This document shows positions 1 to 12,495 of a stretch of 64,000 bases of DNA, piece after piece. The stretch comes from Morinoia aosen. Taxonomy: Eukaryota > Arthropoda > Malacostraca > Amphipoda > Talitridae. Positions within the stretch are counted from its first letter, which is position 1. Each line of letters begins with the position of its first letter. The notes beneath the pieces are model-generated. The model was not told the DNA's origin. It ran no database searches and saw nothing but the letters and a program-made list of their open reading frames with translations. The position numbers and the translations under genes were made by a program. The stretch spans positions 34,587,422-34,651,421 of the forward strand of contig CM059570.1 of assembly GCA_030386875.1 (NCBI GenBank), written 5' to 3'.

Positions 1-3000
1 CTCGAATTCGAAGACAGTGGACTAATCTGCAACCCATGACGAAACAGTCAAGGAATATTTTCTAATGGTTCGTCTTCTGTATAGCATTGCTTTCTAAATC
101 ACTCCATGCTTTAAAATATTCTCGTCTCAAAATTTAGCTTAAGAAACTTGAAGAACATTCAAAGCATCTGATTCCAAACACGCAATATATGTGTTAATTC
201 CATGCTAAATGAAGAGTCACTTCAGTTATGCACAATCTCATTAATGCATAGCGATCAGAAGTTATCTTATTCGGTGGAGCACAAAGAGACAAAAATGGTG
301 CGCCAAAAGGAGCAGCAAGCGTGCGCTCGTAAACAGCGTCAGCACAGGAGAGAGTGCATGGGAACACCATCCATCACCGGGGTCGTGAGCAGGACGGTGC
401 CCTGCTTCTCTCCTCCGGTCACACGCCGGCAAACTCGCACCGTCTGCGACATAAATATCTCGTTCATTTGTTCTTGTCTACGCGCTGTCCTGGTCATGCC
501 CGGTGCTGAGCTCAGGTCATTTTTCAGTTTTTATGAAATAGTTAAATAAATCTCGGTTAAATTCATGCTCAAGTTGGACTTAAGTTTTAAGTTTTATGTT
601 GTTGCTGTGCAGTATTTCCTCGTGTAGTTATGGAGGGAGACACACTTGGGTTGTTCAGCAATAATGGGTCTTGTCATAAATTGCTCATATAATCAGGATA
701 GAAAGTATATGACTGCTAAAATTACTCCGTTGTGACAGCCGGAGCTACAGCAGGGATAAAATAAATTCCAATTAGGATGCTTCTCGAACTCATTACAGCA
801 GGAGCCCCGTATTCCTCAACTAAGCAGCCTAGATTTTCCATGCCCATATATTGAGTAACACGATATTGCATATATGACGCTAAAAATTAAGCAGAATTAC
901 TGTGTGGGTATAAATTTTCAGAGAGCAGAAATGCTATTAAAACCAGTGGTGCAATGGCACATTGGTTAATATGGAAAGATGCACATTTTTGCTCGAAAGT
1001 CAACGGTGGCTGAACAGGAGAGCAGGATGCGGACCATGGCAGAAGCGTCAAGACCAACTGGAGGGAAACGACGTAGGCTGCTGCTGCATCCAGGTGTACG
1101 TACTGCTCCATAGAGAGGCCATGTGATAATCGTAGAATGTAGAGCTGTTTTAAAAACAAATATATATGACTTCTCGATCTAGCTTTAAAGTAAGCGGCTA
1201 CTGATATTTTGGAAATTCCTAAAATCATCTTCATTCAAACAGCGGTTTGAGACCACCACTATTCGAAAATTTAAGTACAAATTTCCTACAATATTTGGAA
1301 GGAGAGATGTTAAGATCCTTAGGCAAAATTTCTCCTTGTACTTCTTTAGGCCTGTAGATGCTGTTTTTGTAGTGTGCGATGTTCGTGCGTCCATTCTGCG
1401 AGTATCGGTCTCTTTATAGGAAATTAAAGGAAGCATGTCTCCTAAAATGGAATTTACTTCATAAATTTGGCATTGCTTTGGACGCTATTCGAAATCGGTT
1501 TTTGTACTTAGAAAATATTTTTAATTATAAAATATGGAGCCCTCTAGTCTGGGTGACATACAAATTTAAAATTTCAATTCACCTTTGCATAACGTTTATG
1601 CTGTCTTTCTCGAAGATCTGAGTATATTAACAATTATTTCGACAACGAGAGTTTATTTATGATCTCAGCTATTACAGACTTTTCTTATTTGTATGGCCCT
1701 TTGACCGATAAAATCTATGAACAATATGAACTCTTCACTTTAAAATGAAATTTCCACGAATTTCTAACCAGCATGTGACATTATCATTTCACTTATTTTT
1801 ACAATCGTTGTTTAACCACCGTCACTACTAACTGATCCAGACACCACTAAACAAACGAAGCAACCTTCGTTATTCTTGCTAGGAAAATTACAGCATTGTT
1901 AAGGCCTAATTTATCTTCAACAGAGTAAGCAGTTACCTTGCTACATGATGCGTTCTACTCTTGGTGTTGCATAATTTTATCACTCTCAGGAAACATTTTC
2001 AATGCACATAATTTTGCTTAAATAACAATCTGGCTTTTAAATCTCCTTCATCAAACACATATCTTTGTTTGTTAATGGGTAATATATTACACCAGTTGAC
2101 ATTAACGTTGACCGAAACAATAGCTCAGAAAAACAAAAGTGCACACAATGCTATGTATCACTCACGCAGGATTGATTGATGTAAGGATGCAGATAATACC
2201 CCAAGTCATGTACGTGTCCGTAGTACAACCCACACTTTGAATGGAATGACGTACAACTGGCCTGAATGAAGCCCATGTCTTGTTATACTCCATGGGCCGG
2301 TCCACCTGGAACATGGACGCAGAAAACAAAAGTTACCACGTACTCCATCAGAGGTCACTAAGAACACACAAATGCAGGCAGCTGTGCAAGTTTTGCCTCA
2401 ACCACCACATGCAGCCGGAGAAGTTTCATCTGAACAAGCACTTCGTCTCACGACATTCAATATGAGTATGACTGTTCACCGCCATATAAGAGGAAGAGAG
2501 CCCCTTTTTCTTCACACAGCGCAACAACTCCCTACTTAAGAACGCTAATAAAAAATCAAGTCACGAAGCTTTCCTGCAAATGTTTTGTACTGGCATTGAC
2601 GGAGACGTTCAAGAATAATTCTCACGAACATCGCAGTATCCCTGACCTTTCCGTTTGTTGAGCACACGTAATTGAAATCGACTCTTCATTTTCAAAGTAC
2701 GCTGAAATTTTCATCAGCCCTGCAAATGGCACGTCTACGTGTAAGGCCAAATGACCGCTTCATCTCATGTCCTTTTCCATTAAGCACGCTGTGATTCATT
2801 ATCGATGTCGCTAAGTTTATTTCTTTTGAGTTACAAGATCTTTTCTCAATGGTCATCACACTTGCGCTCTCCAGCGATTTAATTTTATAATTTCAAATTA
2901 TATTTTTCAATTAAATAGCGTTATAAGAGGTGTCAACTTCGGTATGGATAAACACACTACAGCTGACGTACTTTTGTCCCCTACAGCGTGTTTTTCTCCT

Positions 3001-3998
3001 AAGGCCCCATTTGCGGAAGGTTGGGTTGAACAAGTTTTCAAACTTCTGTTTATGACGCAGCCATTTAACTCATTAGAATTCCCAGGTTTTTAATGAATTT
3101 TGTATATACAAATAATTTTCATTCGTAATATGTGTCGCAGAAACACCGCGTTTCGTAGTTTATTTTCAAAAATTACTTCTCGTGAATGCGAACATATCAT
3201 GCGCGAAAATTCAGTTAATTTTAAAGCAACATTTTAAAATTACCTATCCAAGGATGAGCCGTTAAACAGTCATGCCTACCTTTCGTTAGCTCCAATGGAA
3301 AACCCGCATAAAGGCTTTTTTTCTATATCATACATGAAACTTCAATACTCGAGCATGAGGGTAAGGACAAGAACAGAAGAAAAAATAAATAAGCCCATAA
3401 GTAGATCTAATAAACTGCTATATAGAGAATAAACTTTCAAGCATCAGAGATTGAAAACAGAGTCAGGCAAAAAAAAAAACTAATCCAACTCCCAATAGCA
3501 GACAAATTAGGGAGTATTATTTAAGAAATGCGTTACCAATAGCTATATTGGAAAATTTTACGAGTGGTTATATATTACTGTAAAATTTTACTGTAATGAA
3601 AAAGGGCTACTACTCAATAGAAATACGCTTCCTCTGGATCTGACCTTGGGATTTCTACGCCCACTGCATTTTACTCTAGAACATTATGAAAGTTTCCTCT
3701 TTAAACATTCTAGAAGCGATTAATTCGCAACAAAAAGAGACAGAGCTAGTATTAATTCTCAAGAAAAAATCATCCGTTTGTGTTAACACAATTTACCAGA
3801 ACCAATGGAGTTCAGCCATAAGCACTTCAAAAATTTACGAGGCCTATTTATTATCGAATAACAGGCCAATAAAATAACTTCAGTGAGTAACATGATCTTA
3901 ACAATCACTTCCTGCCATGTGGCAAACGCTGGCTCTTTCCTCCTTAGTAAATGCATCGGTTTGAGCTTCAGATATAGTCCGGGTCTTTAGAAAATATG
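1..3998. other. AT-rich non-coding stretch, no gene recognised
   Basis: I see no supported gene, RNA or mobile element here. Open frames are short, overlap on both strands and show no known domain. Two patches are less AT-rich: about 290-520, where a plus frame runs 202-549 without family resemblance, and about 1015-1115. A short A-run lies near 3470. The stretch could be intergenic or intronic. Confidence 0.6.
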
Positions 3999-4049
3999 TC
4001 ACCATTTGAAACTATTTGTCACGATTTGTCACTATTTGTCACTATTTGC
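3999..4049. repeat. 10-bp tandem repeat, about 5 copies
   Basis: The decamer TCACTATTTG repeats head to tail with small changes (TCACCATTTG, TCACGATTTG, then two exact copies). One intervening copy is altered to GAAACTATTTG. It is a short minisatellite with no coding significance. Confidence 0.8.
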
Positions 4050-4948
4050 AGAAGTCGAAATTGATGGATGTCAATCGGTGTGAGGTCTCGCAAGATTTAA
4101 AGGATAGATACAGAAAAATTCAAGCCTAAATCGAATATATTTCTACATGCTCTCCTATCTTCGATGGTTGTTATCATTATCATTAAGAAACACATCGTGT
4201 CCCTTGTAGGGTTCAAATGTCGGTTTCTTCCACGATTTTAAGCACGCATTGTTGCTACTGGTAATGTTTATTTCATGTATTGTCTTATTGTTGCTTTAAA
4301 CCTTGACTCCAATTACACTGATGTGATCCTACTGCATACACATTATACTTTATTGAAAATAAATCTAGGCCGGAATCAAATTGAACACCACACACCAAAT
4401 ACCAGGGAATGGATTTTCTAATCGACTGATTTGCGGTGAGGATTAGTACGCTAAAAGTTCGAAATGTGCCGTTACATTTTGCGTTAAAAACTGACACTCA
4501 CATGCAAAAAATCAACCTAAACAAATGTGTAGGCATATAAGTTTAAGTTATGCTCAGATGTTAAGTTCTCTCACAAATTTATTTCGGTTCTAGTGAATGA
4601 ATATATTGAAAAATGATAGGATGCAGAACAAAAATCTCGAATATCATACGGCATAAGAGAGGCATTACGTCGCAATCGTGAGAAGCAACGTAAACGGGGA
4701 GCAAGAAGGGGAAAATTAACATTTTATCTAGCTCAAAGTAAAAAATTTGCCATAGAAAAACCCTCATCATGTTAGTCCAGCAGGGTGAAGTTCTTTTGAT
4801 CAAATTAACAAATTTTTAAACGAGCAGAAGACCAATGTGGCCTCTGCGGCCTGCCGTGCCTATAGCTCTCAGAACGTAGGGAGAGGTGCCCCTCCTCCTC
4901 ACTCGCCTGGGCCCCTGCTCCCCATATATCAAGCTACACAAGCGAATC
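4050..4948. other. No gene recognised
   Basis: AT-rich sequence with overlapping short open frames on the minus strand (4285-4497, 4579-4803) that resemble no family. The last 120 bases (about 4830-4948) are richer in GC and C-runs. They form the left flank of the hAT-like insertion that follows. Confidence 0.5.
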
Positions 4949-4956
4949 TTGTAGAG

Positions 4957-5182
4957 CGGTGGTTTTCAACCTTGTTGGAGGTACTGTACTTCACATATTC
5001 CATACATGCATCCATCGAACCCTTCGTAGTTGGAAAAATAAAATGTTCATTTTTTTCGTCAAATTCAAAACATATGTATATAACTATAAACTGTATTAGT
5101 GAATCAACTGTACAATACCGAACCCAGGGATTCGACTCACAGAACCTATGGGGCTCGATCGAATCCAGGTTAAGAACCAATG
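4957..5182. mobile_element. Non-autonomous hAT-like element (226 bp) with target-site duplication
   Basis: The left end reads CGGTGGTTTTCAACC. The inverted right end reads CATTGGTTCTTAACC. Both resemble the CAGTGGTTCTCAACC type of terminus known from hAT transposons. The element is flanked by near-identical 8-mers, TTGTAGAG (4949-4956) and CTGTAGAG (5183-5190), which match at 7 of 8 positions and fit the 8-bp target-site duplication of hAT. The interior is AT-rich and non-coding, so it is a MITE-type deletion derivative that would need a transposase supplied in trans. A 175-codon frame (4837-5364) runs through it and is chance. Confidence 0.75.
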
Positions 5183-5190
5183 CTGTAGAG

Positions 5191-5529
5191 CTGTCCCGGG
5201 TAGCTGAGGCTAATTCTGCAGTGCATGCAGTCTGGAGAAGTTTTCTTTATTTAATTCAGGGAAATTTATTTAATCAACTATGCGAAGTCCCTATATTCAC
5301 AACCGCTCGATATGTTCAGCTTCACTCCAGAGATAACTTTCCCCGACCAAAATATGCACGATAGGGAGAGCGCAATTTCCCGCCAAATCAGATTAGCCAC
5401 GCTCGTGCAACTTTTCGTCCCGACACAAAACACGTAAACCTCGCACGCTCGTACGCCCCTCGTAACCAAATCTGTCTCCCATCTTTTCCATCGATTATGT
5501 AGCAGAAAATATCGCTTTAAAAAATCAAG
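5191..5529. other. No gene recognised
   Basis: This links the hAT-like element and the 87-bp array. The second half (about 5330-5500) is richer in CpG but matches no RNA or protein family I know. Minus frame 5278-5604 crosses it, and only its start belongs to the repeat array. Confidence 0.45.
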
Positions 5530-6355
5530 CCATGGAAATAAACCGAAAAGAATAGTTTTTTCGTCACGGTCCTCCAACGTCGCCCTAACGAGCCACTCCG
5601 TCACGCTCTGAGACGGACAGACACACTCTCAGACGCGCAGCTCAGCCGGTGTGCAACCTTGAAGAAAGCCGTTCATAAAATTCACGCAACAACACTAACA
5701 AACGGTACAAGGCGATGATCATTTCTTTCCATCTTGCTTCCGTAGCTCGAACAAGCCGTTCATAAATTCCCGAGAATACACTGACAAAAGAAATAAGCCA
5801 ATGATTATTCCTTTACATCTGGCTTCCGTAGCTCGAACAAGCCGTTCATAAAATTCCCGTGAATACACTGACAAACGAAATAAACCAATGATTATTCCTT
5901 TCCATCTGGCTTCCGTAGCTCGAACAAGCCGTTCATAAAGTTTCTGAAAATACACCTACAAACAATATAAACCAATGATTATCTCTTTCCATCTGGCTTC
6001 CGCAGGTCGAACAAGCCGTTCATAAAATTCCAGGGAACAAACGGACAAATAATATAAACCGATGAGCATTTTTTCCATCTGGTTTCCGTAACCTTGGAGA
6101 AAGTAGTTAATAAAAGCCGCATAAATTCACTAACGAACGTGACAAACCATTAAATATATCTTGTTTCTAGTTTCCAAAGCTCTGGAGAAGCTGTTCATAA
6201 AATTCACGCAAATATCCGAGCAAATGGAACGAACCATTGTTATTTATCTCCTAAGGTTTTCGCAGTTTGACGAGAGTTGTTCATATAATTCACAAAAATC
6301 CAATAGCAAATGGTCTAAACCAATAAAAGTTTCCTTCACTCTTGTCGGCAGAAGT
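5530..6355. repeat. 87-bp tandem array, about 8-9 diverged copies
   Basis: Copies share a core around TTCCGTAGCTCGAACAAGCC followed by GTTCATAAAATTC, then a segment like AATAAACCAATGATTATTCC. The four central copies (about 5735-6080) are closest to each other and both edges decay. A still more diverged copy seems to lie at 5530-5610, seen because the minus frame repeats an RLVRATE...IIIGLF peptide pattern. Since 87 is a multiple of three, the minus strand stays open over several copies (5719-5955). That follows from the period and is weak evidence of a protein. Confidence 0.85.
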
Positions 6356-8468
6356 AAAGAGCCAGCAACTCCCAAAACACTACGCGTTCTATTCTTGCAA
6401 ATGTGCACTTGACATCACTCTGCAGTTTTCAGTTCACAGAACAGCGAGAAATTCCATTTCTTGTACTCTTGTCATCATGAACTCACGCACTCGAAAAAAC
6501 ATCTTAAATCCACCGTCTGAACATCCCTGACTGCATCGCCCTGGCTTTCGTAACTCTTTGCATGCAAACGATCTATAAAACACCCGATATTTTCCGCGCG
6601 GTCTTGAACCTTGCGGAGAAATAGTGACTCGACAGCCCTTTTCTCACAGGGGATGTCTGTCCTAAATATTTTAAATATTTGGAACTCCGTACATTACTTT
6701 CACTCCTTGTTAGCGCCACTCTCATTTTTGGCGAGCGAGTTCAAGGTTTATGTAGAAATGCTCATATGTTACGGGGAAAACGTGATCCTTACATCACCGA
6801 CGTCAGGAGCAATTAAGAGAATACCAGGACAACCGTGTATTTCCTTCCTCACTTTCACAAAACCATTTCGTTGATTTTAGCGATTGCATAAGAGATGCAC
6901 TGCGTTGACTCCTTCACAGAGGGGCTTCTGACGGTTATTATTAACTTGTAATTCAGAGATGGGAGGAAAGAACCTTTAGAAATGAACCAAAGAATGCATC
7001 TCGTGAACTGTCAAGGCTGCGAAACCCCTTGACTGATTCCCTCCCACACGTTGCGAAAACGCACGGGTCTGACGCTGCTTCTAATTGTATGCAACGGGGA
7101 AAATCATTTCTTTTTAACTGCTCTTCGTTCAAATAAAGGTCGGGTAAGCTTGCACTCATTTCAAACTGAACAGTAATGCATCCAGTTCAAAGCATGGGAA
7201 TTTAACGTTGTGAGACATGGTTATAAATTATTGCATTGTATTTTATATTGCTTGCTTTTAAAACTTATTCAAAAGTTAAAGAAATGCTTCATTTTTTAAA
7301 TGAGTCAGTTTTGATCAAAGGAATACTCTTCGTGGAGTCACTTATGTTGTTAAAAGTTTTTCGTGTGAGAATCATTTAGGGCAATAATAGCCTGCCCATA
7401 ACGACTTCGCATGCTACAGTTGTGCAGCATGATGGAACATGCCCTTGAATATCACTTGGTGCAGTAAAGGAGAAGGTGAGAAAACATTTTGTTTTCATGC
7501 AGTGCATTAGGAAGCGATGTGCTCTTCCCTCGCTCAATCAGAAGAGCTTGACACCTCAGTAACGTTTTTATGACGGAAATATCAGCTAAACTGCATGCTT
7601 GAGTTCGTAGGAGTTTTCATATTTTATGATACATTTAGTTATTCACTGTAGCATACTTGATTTTACAGTGAAATATCCGTATAGAAATATCCTTCTCGTT
7701 TCAACATAAAGCGAGCCTTATGACCGACAAGTTGACAGATGCGTCTGCTTAACTCGTGTGAGGTTTTCGAATACTCTTCAAGAGTATGCTGACCCATTGA
7801 GTTCGGATTACTTTGTTTAAAATATGTTGGTTAAAATTATTACATAATTTCAAAAAATTATTCAATGTCTTCTTCTACAGAAAAAGAGATTTAGAAATTT
7901 GATGACGAAGGTGCAGTTCCATCGTAATGTGAATATTTGATTTCATTTGATAAAATTCTTCAAAGTCATTTAGGGAAGTGATGGATTCTAAATTATGATT
8001 ATCCATGAAATTTTCTTCAGTTATCACAGACCAACTATTAAAATTCTGATTAATTCCCGCAAAGATCCTTTATTTATAGGATGGACTTGGAGCTGTACGC
8101 AAAGGTAAGAAATTGTGAATGATTGTCACTATCACTTTTCGCATCTACGCCTACTCTGACTCCTGTAAGTGATTGATATCTGACAGTATCAATCACCCTT
8201 GGTCACTTGTTTTTTCCTTTAGTTATATTCCATTATATGATTCAGAAACTCGTTTTCTTTTTGCTTAATAACGATGGCTCAAACATTTTTAACCTCATTA
8301 TTGCGACAAATTTTGTTTTTGAATATTGTTAAAAATGAACGATTTAGTTCGTCAATTTCGTTACACCGCCAACACAGATACCTAAGTCTGTTATTATTTT
8401 CGATGCAAGAGAGTGAGGCGGTTTGAGTGTATACTTCTCAGAAGCGTGTCGCCTCAGCAGCTGCCTCT
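6356..8468. other. No gene recognised
   Basis: Mostly AT-rich sequence with short unrelated open frames on both strands. Neither a domain, an RNA gene nor a repeat stood out by eye. A moderately GC-balanced patch lies near 6990-7150. Confidence 0.55.
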
Positions 8469-8520
8469 GGCACGTGTCAACTTCACGTGCCTTCACCCCG
8501 CACTCACCGTGACACACGTG
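8469..8520. promoter_or_regulatory. Cluster of three CACGTG E-boxes
   Basis: Three perfect CACGTG hexamers lie at 8471-8476, 8484-8489 and 8515-8520. The first two sit in an inverted arrangement (GGCACGTG ... CACGTGCC, 8469-8491). CACGTG is the core site of bHLH and bHLH-PAS factors such as USF, Myc/Max and CLOCK/CYCLE. Three in about 50 bases of AT-rich DNA is unusual and suggests an enhancer or proximal promoter. A TATATAAG box follows about 260 bases downstream. Function is inferred. Confidence 0.4.
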
Positions 8521-8779
8521 GGACAGTTCCTACCTAAGGTGGCTAAATTCCTTCGACCTTCTTAACGGCCTTTCTCGCAGGCACACATTGTGCTATCCGC
8601 CATCTCAGCTGATGTTCCATTAATCCTGCTCGTGCATTGTAAGCAAGTAAGTGACAGAATTTTTGAGCCAATGCCGAGCAATGATTATGAGCGTAAGAAT
8701 TGCAGTTATTCATGTAGGCTTCGAACTTTTTCAGACGCATATTTTACCGATTGCTATTCCGATTGCTCAAAATTACAAT

Positions 8780-8787
8780 TATATAAG
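8780..8787 (+). promoter_or_regulatory. Possible TATA box (TATATAAG)
   Basis: TATATAAG at 8780-8787 is the same octamer as the better supported promoter at 62300. It would place transcription start near 8810. Support is limited to the upstream E-box cluster and an open frame with a good splice donor further downstream (8998-9086). Such octamers also occur by chance in AT-rich DNA. Confidence 0.2.
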
Positions 8788-8997
8788 AGCTGATAATAAT
8801 TAGGTGAGAGCTGGCTAAATATTAAAATATTGAACACACCACATGCAACACTTTTCAGCACTTTTGTAATGATAGTTAAAAAATACACTGAGGAGTTTGT
8901 GTCGTTAAATCTAGGTATAGAATCAAAATCTCGTGGTAATCATCATGACTATGTCATACCACTTTGAAGTACAAGTATCATTCGGAGCGTGCACGAC

Positions 8998-9086
8998 ATG
9001 AGCCAAGTCAGCATTTTGCATAATGTCATGAGGGGAGCGTTGCTGGACATACCTACTCGCACTGCCGCATCAGCAAGAGGATGCCG
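8998..9086 (+). CDS. Possible first coding exon, unrecognised
   Basis: An ATG at 8998 opens a frame that stays open for 89 bases (begins MSQVSILHNVMRGALLD) and meets a consensus donor CCG|GTAAGT at 9087. The segment is richer in GC than its surroundings. It lies about 190 bases below the predicted start of transcription from the TATATAAG box, but at least one short upstream ATG (8852) would precede it. The peptide matches no family I recognise and is not a typical signal peptide. The call rests only on the donor and frame, so it may be chance. Confidence 0.15.
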
Positions 9087-9092
9087 GTAAGT

Positions 9093-10388
9093 GCAGCTAC
9101 ATGCACATGCATACAAGCAGAGTGAGCCACTTTGTGCTCACTTAATAGTCTCAATAATAATAATAGTCTTAATCGTCGAGCAGTCAACGCTAGGTCTTCG
9201 GCTCAGCTCCAAGGCAACCCGTCAGTGAACAAAGACCTTTTCGAATGTAGCAATAGACACAGTGCTAGTTTACTTCATAGAAAGTGTTGGTTTTCATTCT
9301 CGCTTTCCACTCTAATATTTACTCTAAGTGAAAGGATTACTATAAACGCACCTAGGAAGTTTAGCCCTAGAAATACTTAATACTAAACTGTAATGTTTTA
9401 ATTTCCTGCTGATATGCGCTGTAGCCATTACTACTTTTTTCGTTATTTTGATCCTATCCTGCTACATGAACCTCTAGCTACATGTTGAAGCACACATGAT
9501 ACTTTCTGGGAATGATATAAAATATATATACAGACTACTCTATGATATAATGCACCTCGTCCAGATTTATAGCATAGCAATATTGCAATAAGAAAATTGT
9601 ATAGCTGTGAGAAATTTTGATAAGATAAACTTTTATTGAAACTGAAGAATCGGGACGTCGCTGTGCTCAATATAATAACCCATGCGATGCGGGTCGGGAG
9701 CGTTGACCCTCGAGCATGATCCTGTGTGAGTTGCATCATGTGTCGAGTCCAAGCATAAAGAGCTGAGAAATATTGCACAACAACAGGAGCTGCCGGTGCT
9801 ATAGGTCATTACTCATTTAATCAGGGGCAAGATATGCCGATTTTAATGCCCAACATTGTTGTATCGTTTTCACTTTTGAAAGACAAATTTAAAGAATCAA
9901 CTACAGCTGGCATTTTAAGAATCAACTTTTATCCCAAACCATACCTAGGACTTTGGTTTCTGGAGGAGACTCGCCTTTTTGTACCAACAGCTGTTGCACC
10001 TTCTCTGAGTTTGTTTCCACCTGCTGAATCTCAAATTTATATGGGTTAAATATTTCATTTAACTTTGAGAACGCGTACTGCACTTCTTCGTCTGACCCAG
10101 CATAGGCCCCATTCTCCATGTAAATCAACGAGTACAGCCGAATTTTCACTATAGTTTCAAATCATTGGACTCGCTCTCATCAACGTACAGCCACGTACAG
10201 TATGTAACAAAACCATTGCGCGAAAACTCAAGCAAACATCTATCTCAAATCAAATGACACTCAAACACTCAAGTGTAGTGTAACTTGGCCTGAATGACTT
10301 CTATTTCATATGCATTATGTTTGTGTGTTCTATGAATTCACCAAATAGGGTTCCACAAATCCTTTATGTCTCTAACTTGGGAAGTCAA
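9093..10388. other. No gene recognised
   Basis: AT-rich sequence. A small AAT-rich run lies near 9150-9175. Short frames such as 9443-9778 (minus) and 9922-10149 (minus) carry no motif I recognise. Confidence 0.5.
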
Positions 10389-10551
10389 ATCGCCTTGAAG
10401 TCACTCCAATCGCCATGAAGCCACTCCAGCCGCCTCAGAAGAGAAGCTTGGGACGTAGCTGGTATGTGCCTTCCCCTGGTATGTAGGTATGTGCTGGTAT
10501 GTGCCTATACTATAATAAGAGCCGCGTCCGTCCGTCTCTCTGTCTGTCCGA
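10389..10551. repeat. Low-order repeats and a transposon-terminus-like segment
   Basis: A 20-bp unit (TCGCCTTGAAGTCACTCCAA and a close copy) occurs twice at 10389-10428. It is followed by a degenerate run of CTGGTATGTGCC words (10457-10508). Then comes TATACTATAATAAGAGCCGC and a GTC/TGTC-rich run (10505-10551). The last pattern recalls the first bases of some Helitron-like elements in arthropods, which often pair a T-A-rich start with a GTCTGTCTG run. No 3' end was found, so the Helitron reading is weak. Confidence 0.3.
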
Positions 10552-12495
10552 AGCCAGCCTGCAGTGTGTGATGAGCGTATCTGTGATACAAGCTCCAGCC
10601 CTATATATTTTGACGGGCCGTGTTCACGGGGCCTCATCAACTCTCGAGAGATTGTTTTTTTTATATTTTTTACGGCCTTTCTTTCATTTCAACTTCATTC
10701 TTATTCCAAATAAAGGGGGGTGGACTAGTGTACATAAAGTGAGCTCATGTTCTAGGACTCCGTGTTGTCATTTTAGAGTATGCAGTTGGCTCTAAGAAAT
10801 TAGCTTCCAATCAGATAATTTAATTTCCAGGCATTTCTGCGCTTTATACACTGGTATTACAATTTTCACTGAGCATTCTCCAACTTTGAGTTAGGAAGTA
10901 AAACGGACCTGTTAAAATTTGTACCAATAGTTTTTGAATACCCTGAGTACTTATTTTATCCGTATTAATGACAGTTGGCTTAACACTTTGACATGAGTTC
11001 ATTTAATTCACAAATATATTTGCACCTGCTTTCAGGAAAGTATGTATTTGCACGTTCGTTGTACAATATGATAATGCTTGAAGCTAAGTTGAACCTTTCT
11101 ATAAATTTGTTAAGTTCACCTGAAATTGTGGTTTGTTATCACTCCTGAAAATTAGAGCCGATGCTCACGTTTTTGATTACCGAGAGCACCAATCTTAGCT
11201 CGCACGAGTTCATTTTAAAGAACTTTTCGAATTAGACAATCTTAGCCTAGCGTTCACCCATTTTACTTCGTTGTTTATAAAATATTCATAATTTTGAAAA
11301 CATTTTGTTCCCAACTTTTAAAATTGATGGCACAACCTTCAGGAGTAGATATCAAAAACAAAAAAAATCCCAATTTTTCCGCAACAAACAAAGTATAAAC
11401 AAATTGCTTCATTTTAGGGATATCGAATTTAAAATTTGAGTAGCGTCTAGCTATGGTAGGGGCAGTTGGAGTCGTAGGTGATGAAACGTGTTCATTTATA
11501 TGGACCATACTTTGGTATGTGAATTTCACTGAATCTTTAAAACATCTGCCCGCTAATTGAATGGAAGACAGGTATCAACACAAACCCGATTCCTGGACAC
11601 TAACAGATCATACGCAATAAGTCCTGAAGCAACATAAACTATCCTACCAACAAAATCCACATCTGTTTCCACTATGATTTCAAAAATTAACCTCTTCATG
11701 AAGCCCAGAAGTAGAAGTCCATAGGGAGTCTATTCAGCAATTTTGCTAGCCATGGTACTTACAAGCCCAAAACGTATAATCCGTCTGTTAGAAAAACAAC
11801 GATCTTGATACAACCTTTTCGATTAGACTCTTCGAAAAAGATTAATGTTTGGATTCTTATCCAATCATGGAAAAGTCATTCTGTTGAGTTATATATTATA
11901 TTATATTCTTATAGTTCGAAAATGGCTTAGCACACTGATGTGAGTTTTATTTAATTTACATATGTGTTCGCACTTACTCTTAGAAAAATAGACATTTACG
12001 AGTTCGCTATGATTTGAGACTGAATTCTTGGCATTTTCTAAAATAATTGATAATTAGTTTTATGCTATACTGAGAATGGGATTGTGTGAAACTGCAAGGA
12101 GAGCTTTTAAAAACTTGGGCCAAAATGACCAGAGTGATTGACAGATAAATCAGTCATATTTTCAGTTCAGATTGTATATCAGTGTGATGGGTTGCATGAG
12201 CATGGAAAATTAGAAAAGTAACATTTTTTGCCTCACTGAAGTATGCAAATTGATATGTGAGAAAAAAAATACCAACATCCTTCATAAGGAGTAAAATTAA
12301 ATAGAACAATGATTAGAAGGCACTTTTCTAGACGGTAAGTAAAAACTCGCCGCAAGTGTGTCACAAGTAAATAGTAAGTTTGCTAACAAAAGTAAATAAC
12401 GGGACTCAGTGCCTTCAATTTAACATAGGGACTGATTGTAGAGAACTCCGTAAAGTCTATTACAAGCGCGAGTCTTCATGCAGAGTAGCCCGTTT
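10552..12495. other. No gene recognised
   Basis: AT-rich sequence with short frames on both strands. No domain, RNA or clear repeat is visible. Confidence 0.5.

Noticed and set aside
5719-5955. 78-codon minus ORF with repeated peptide
   Set aside because: Explained by the 87-bp array, whose period is a multiple of three. Kept only as a test item in the findings.
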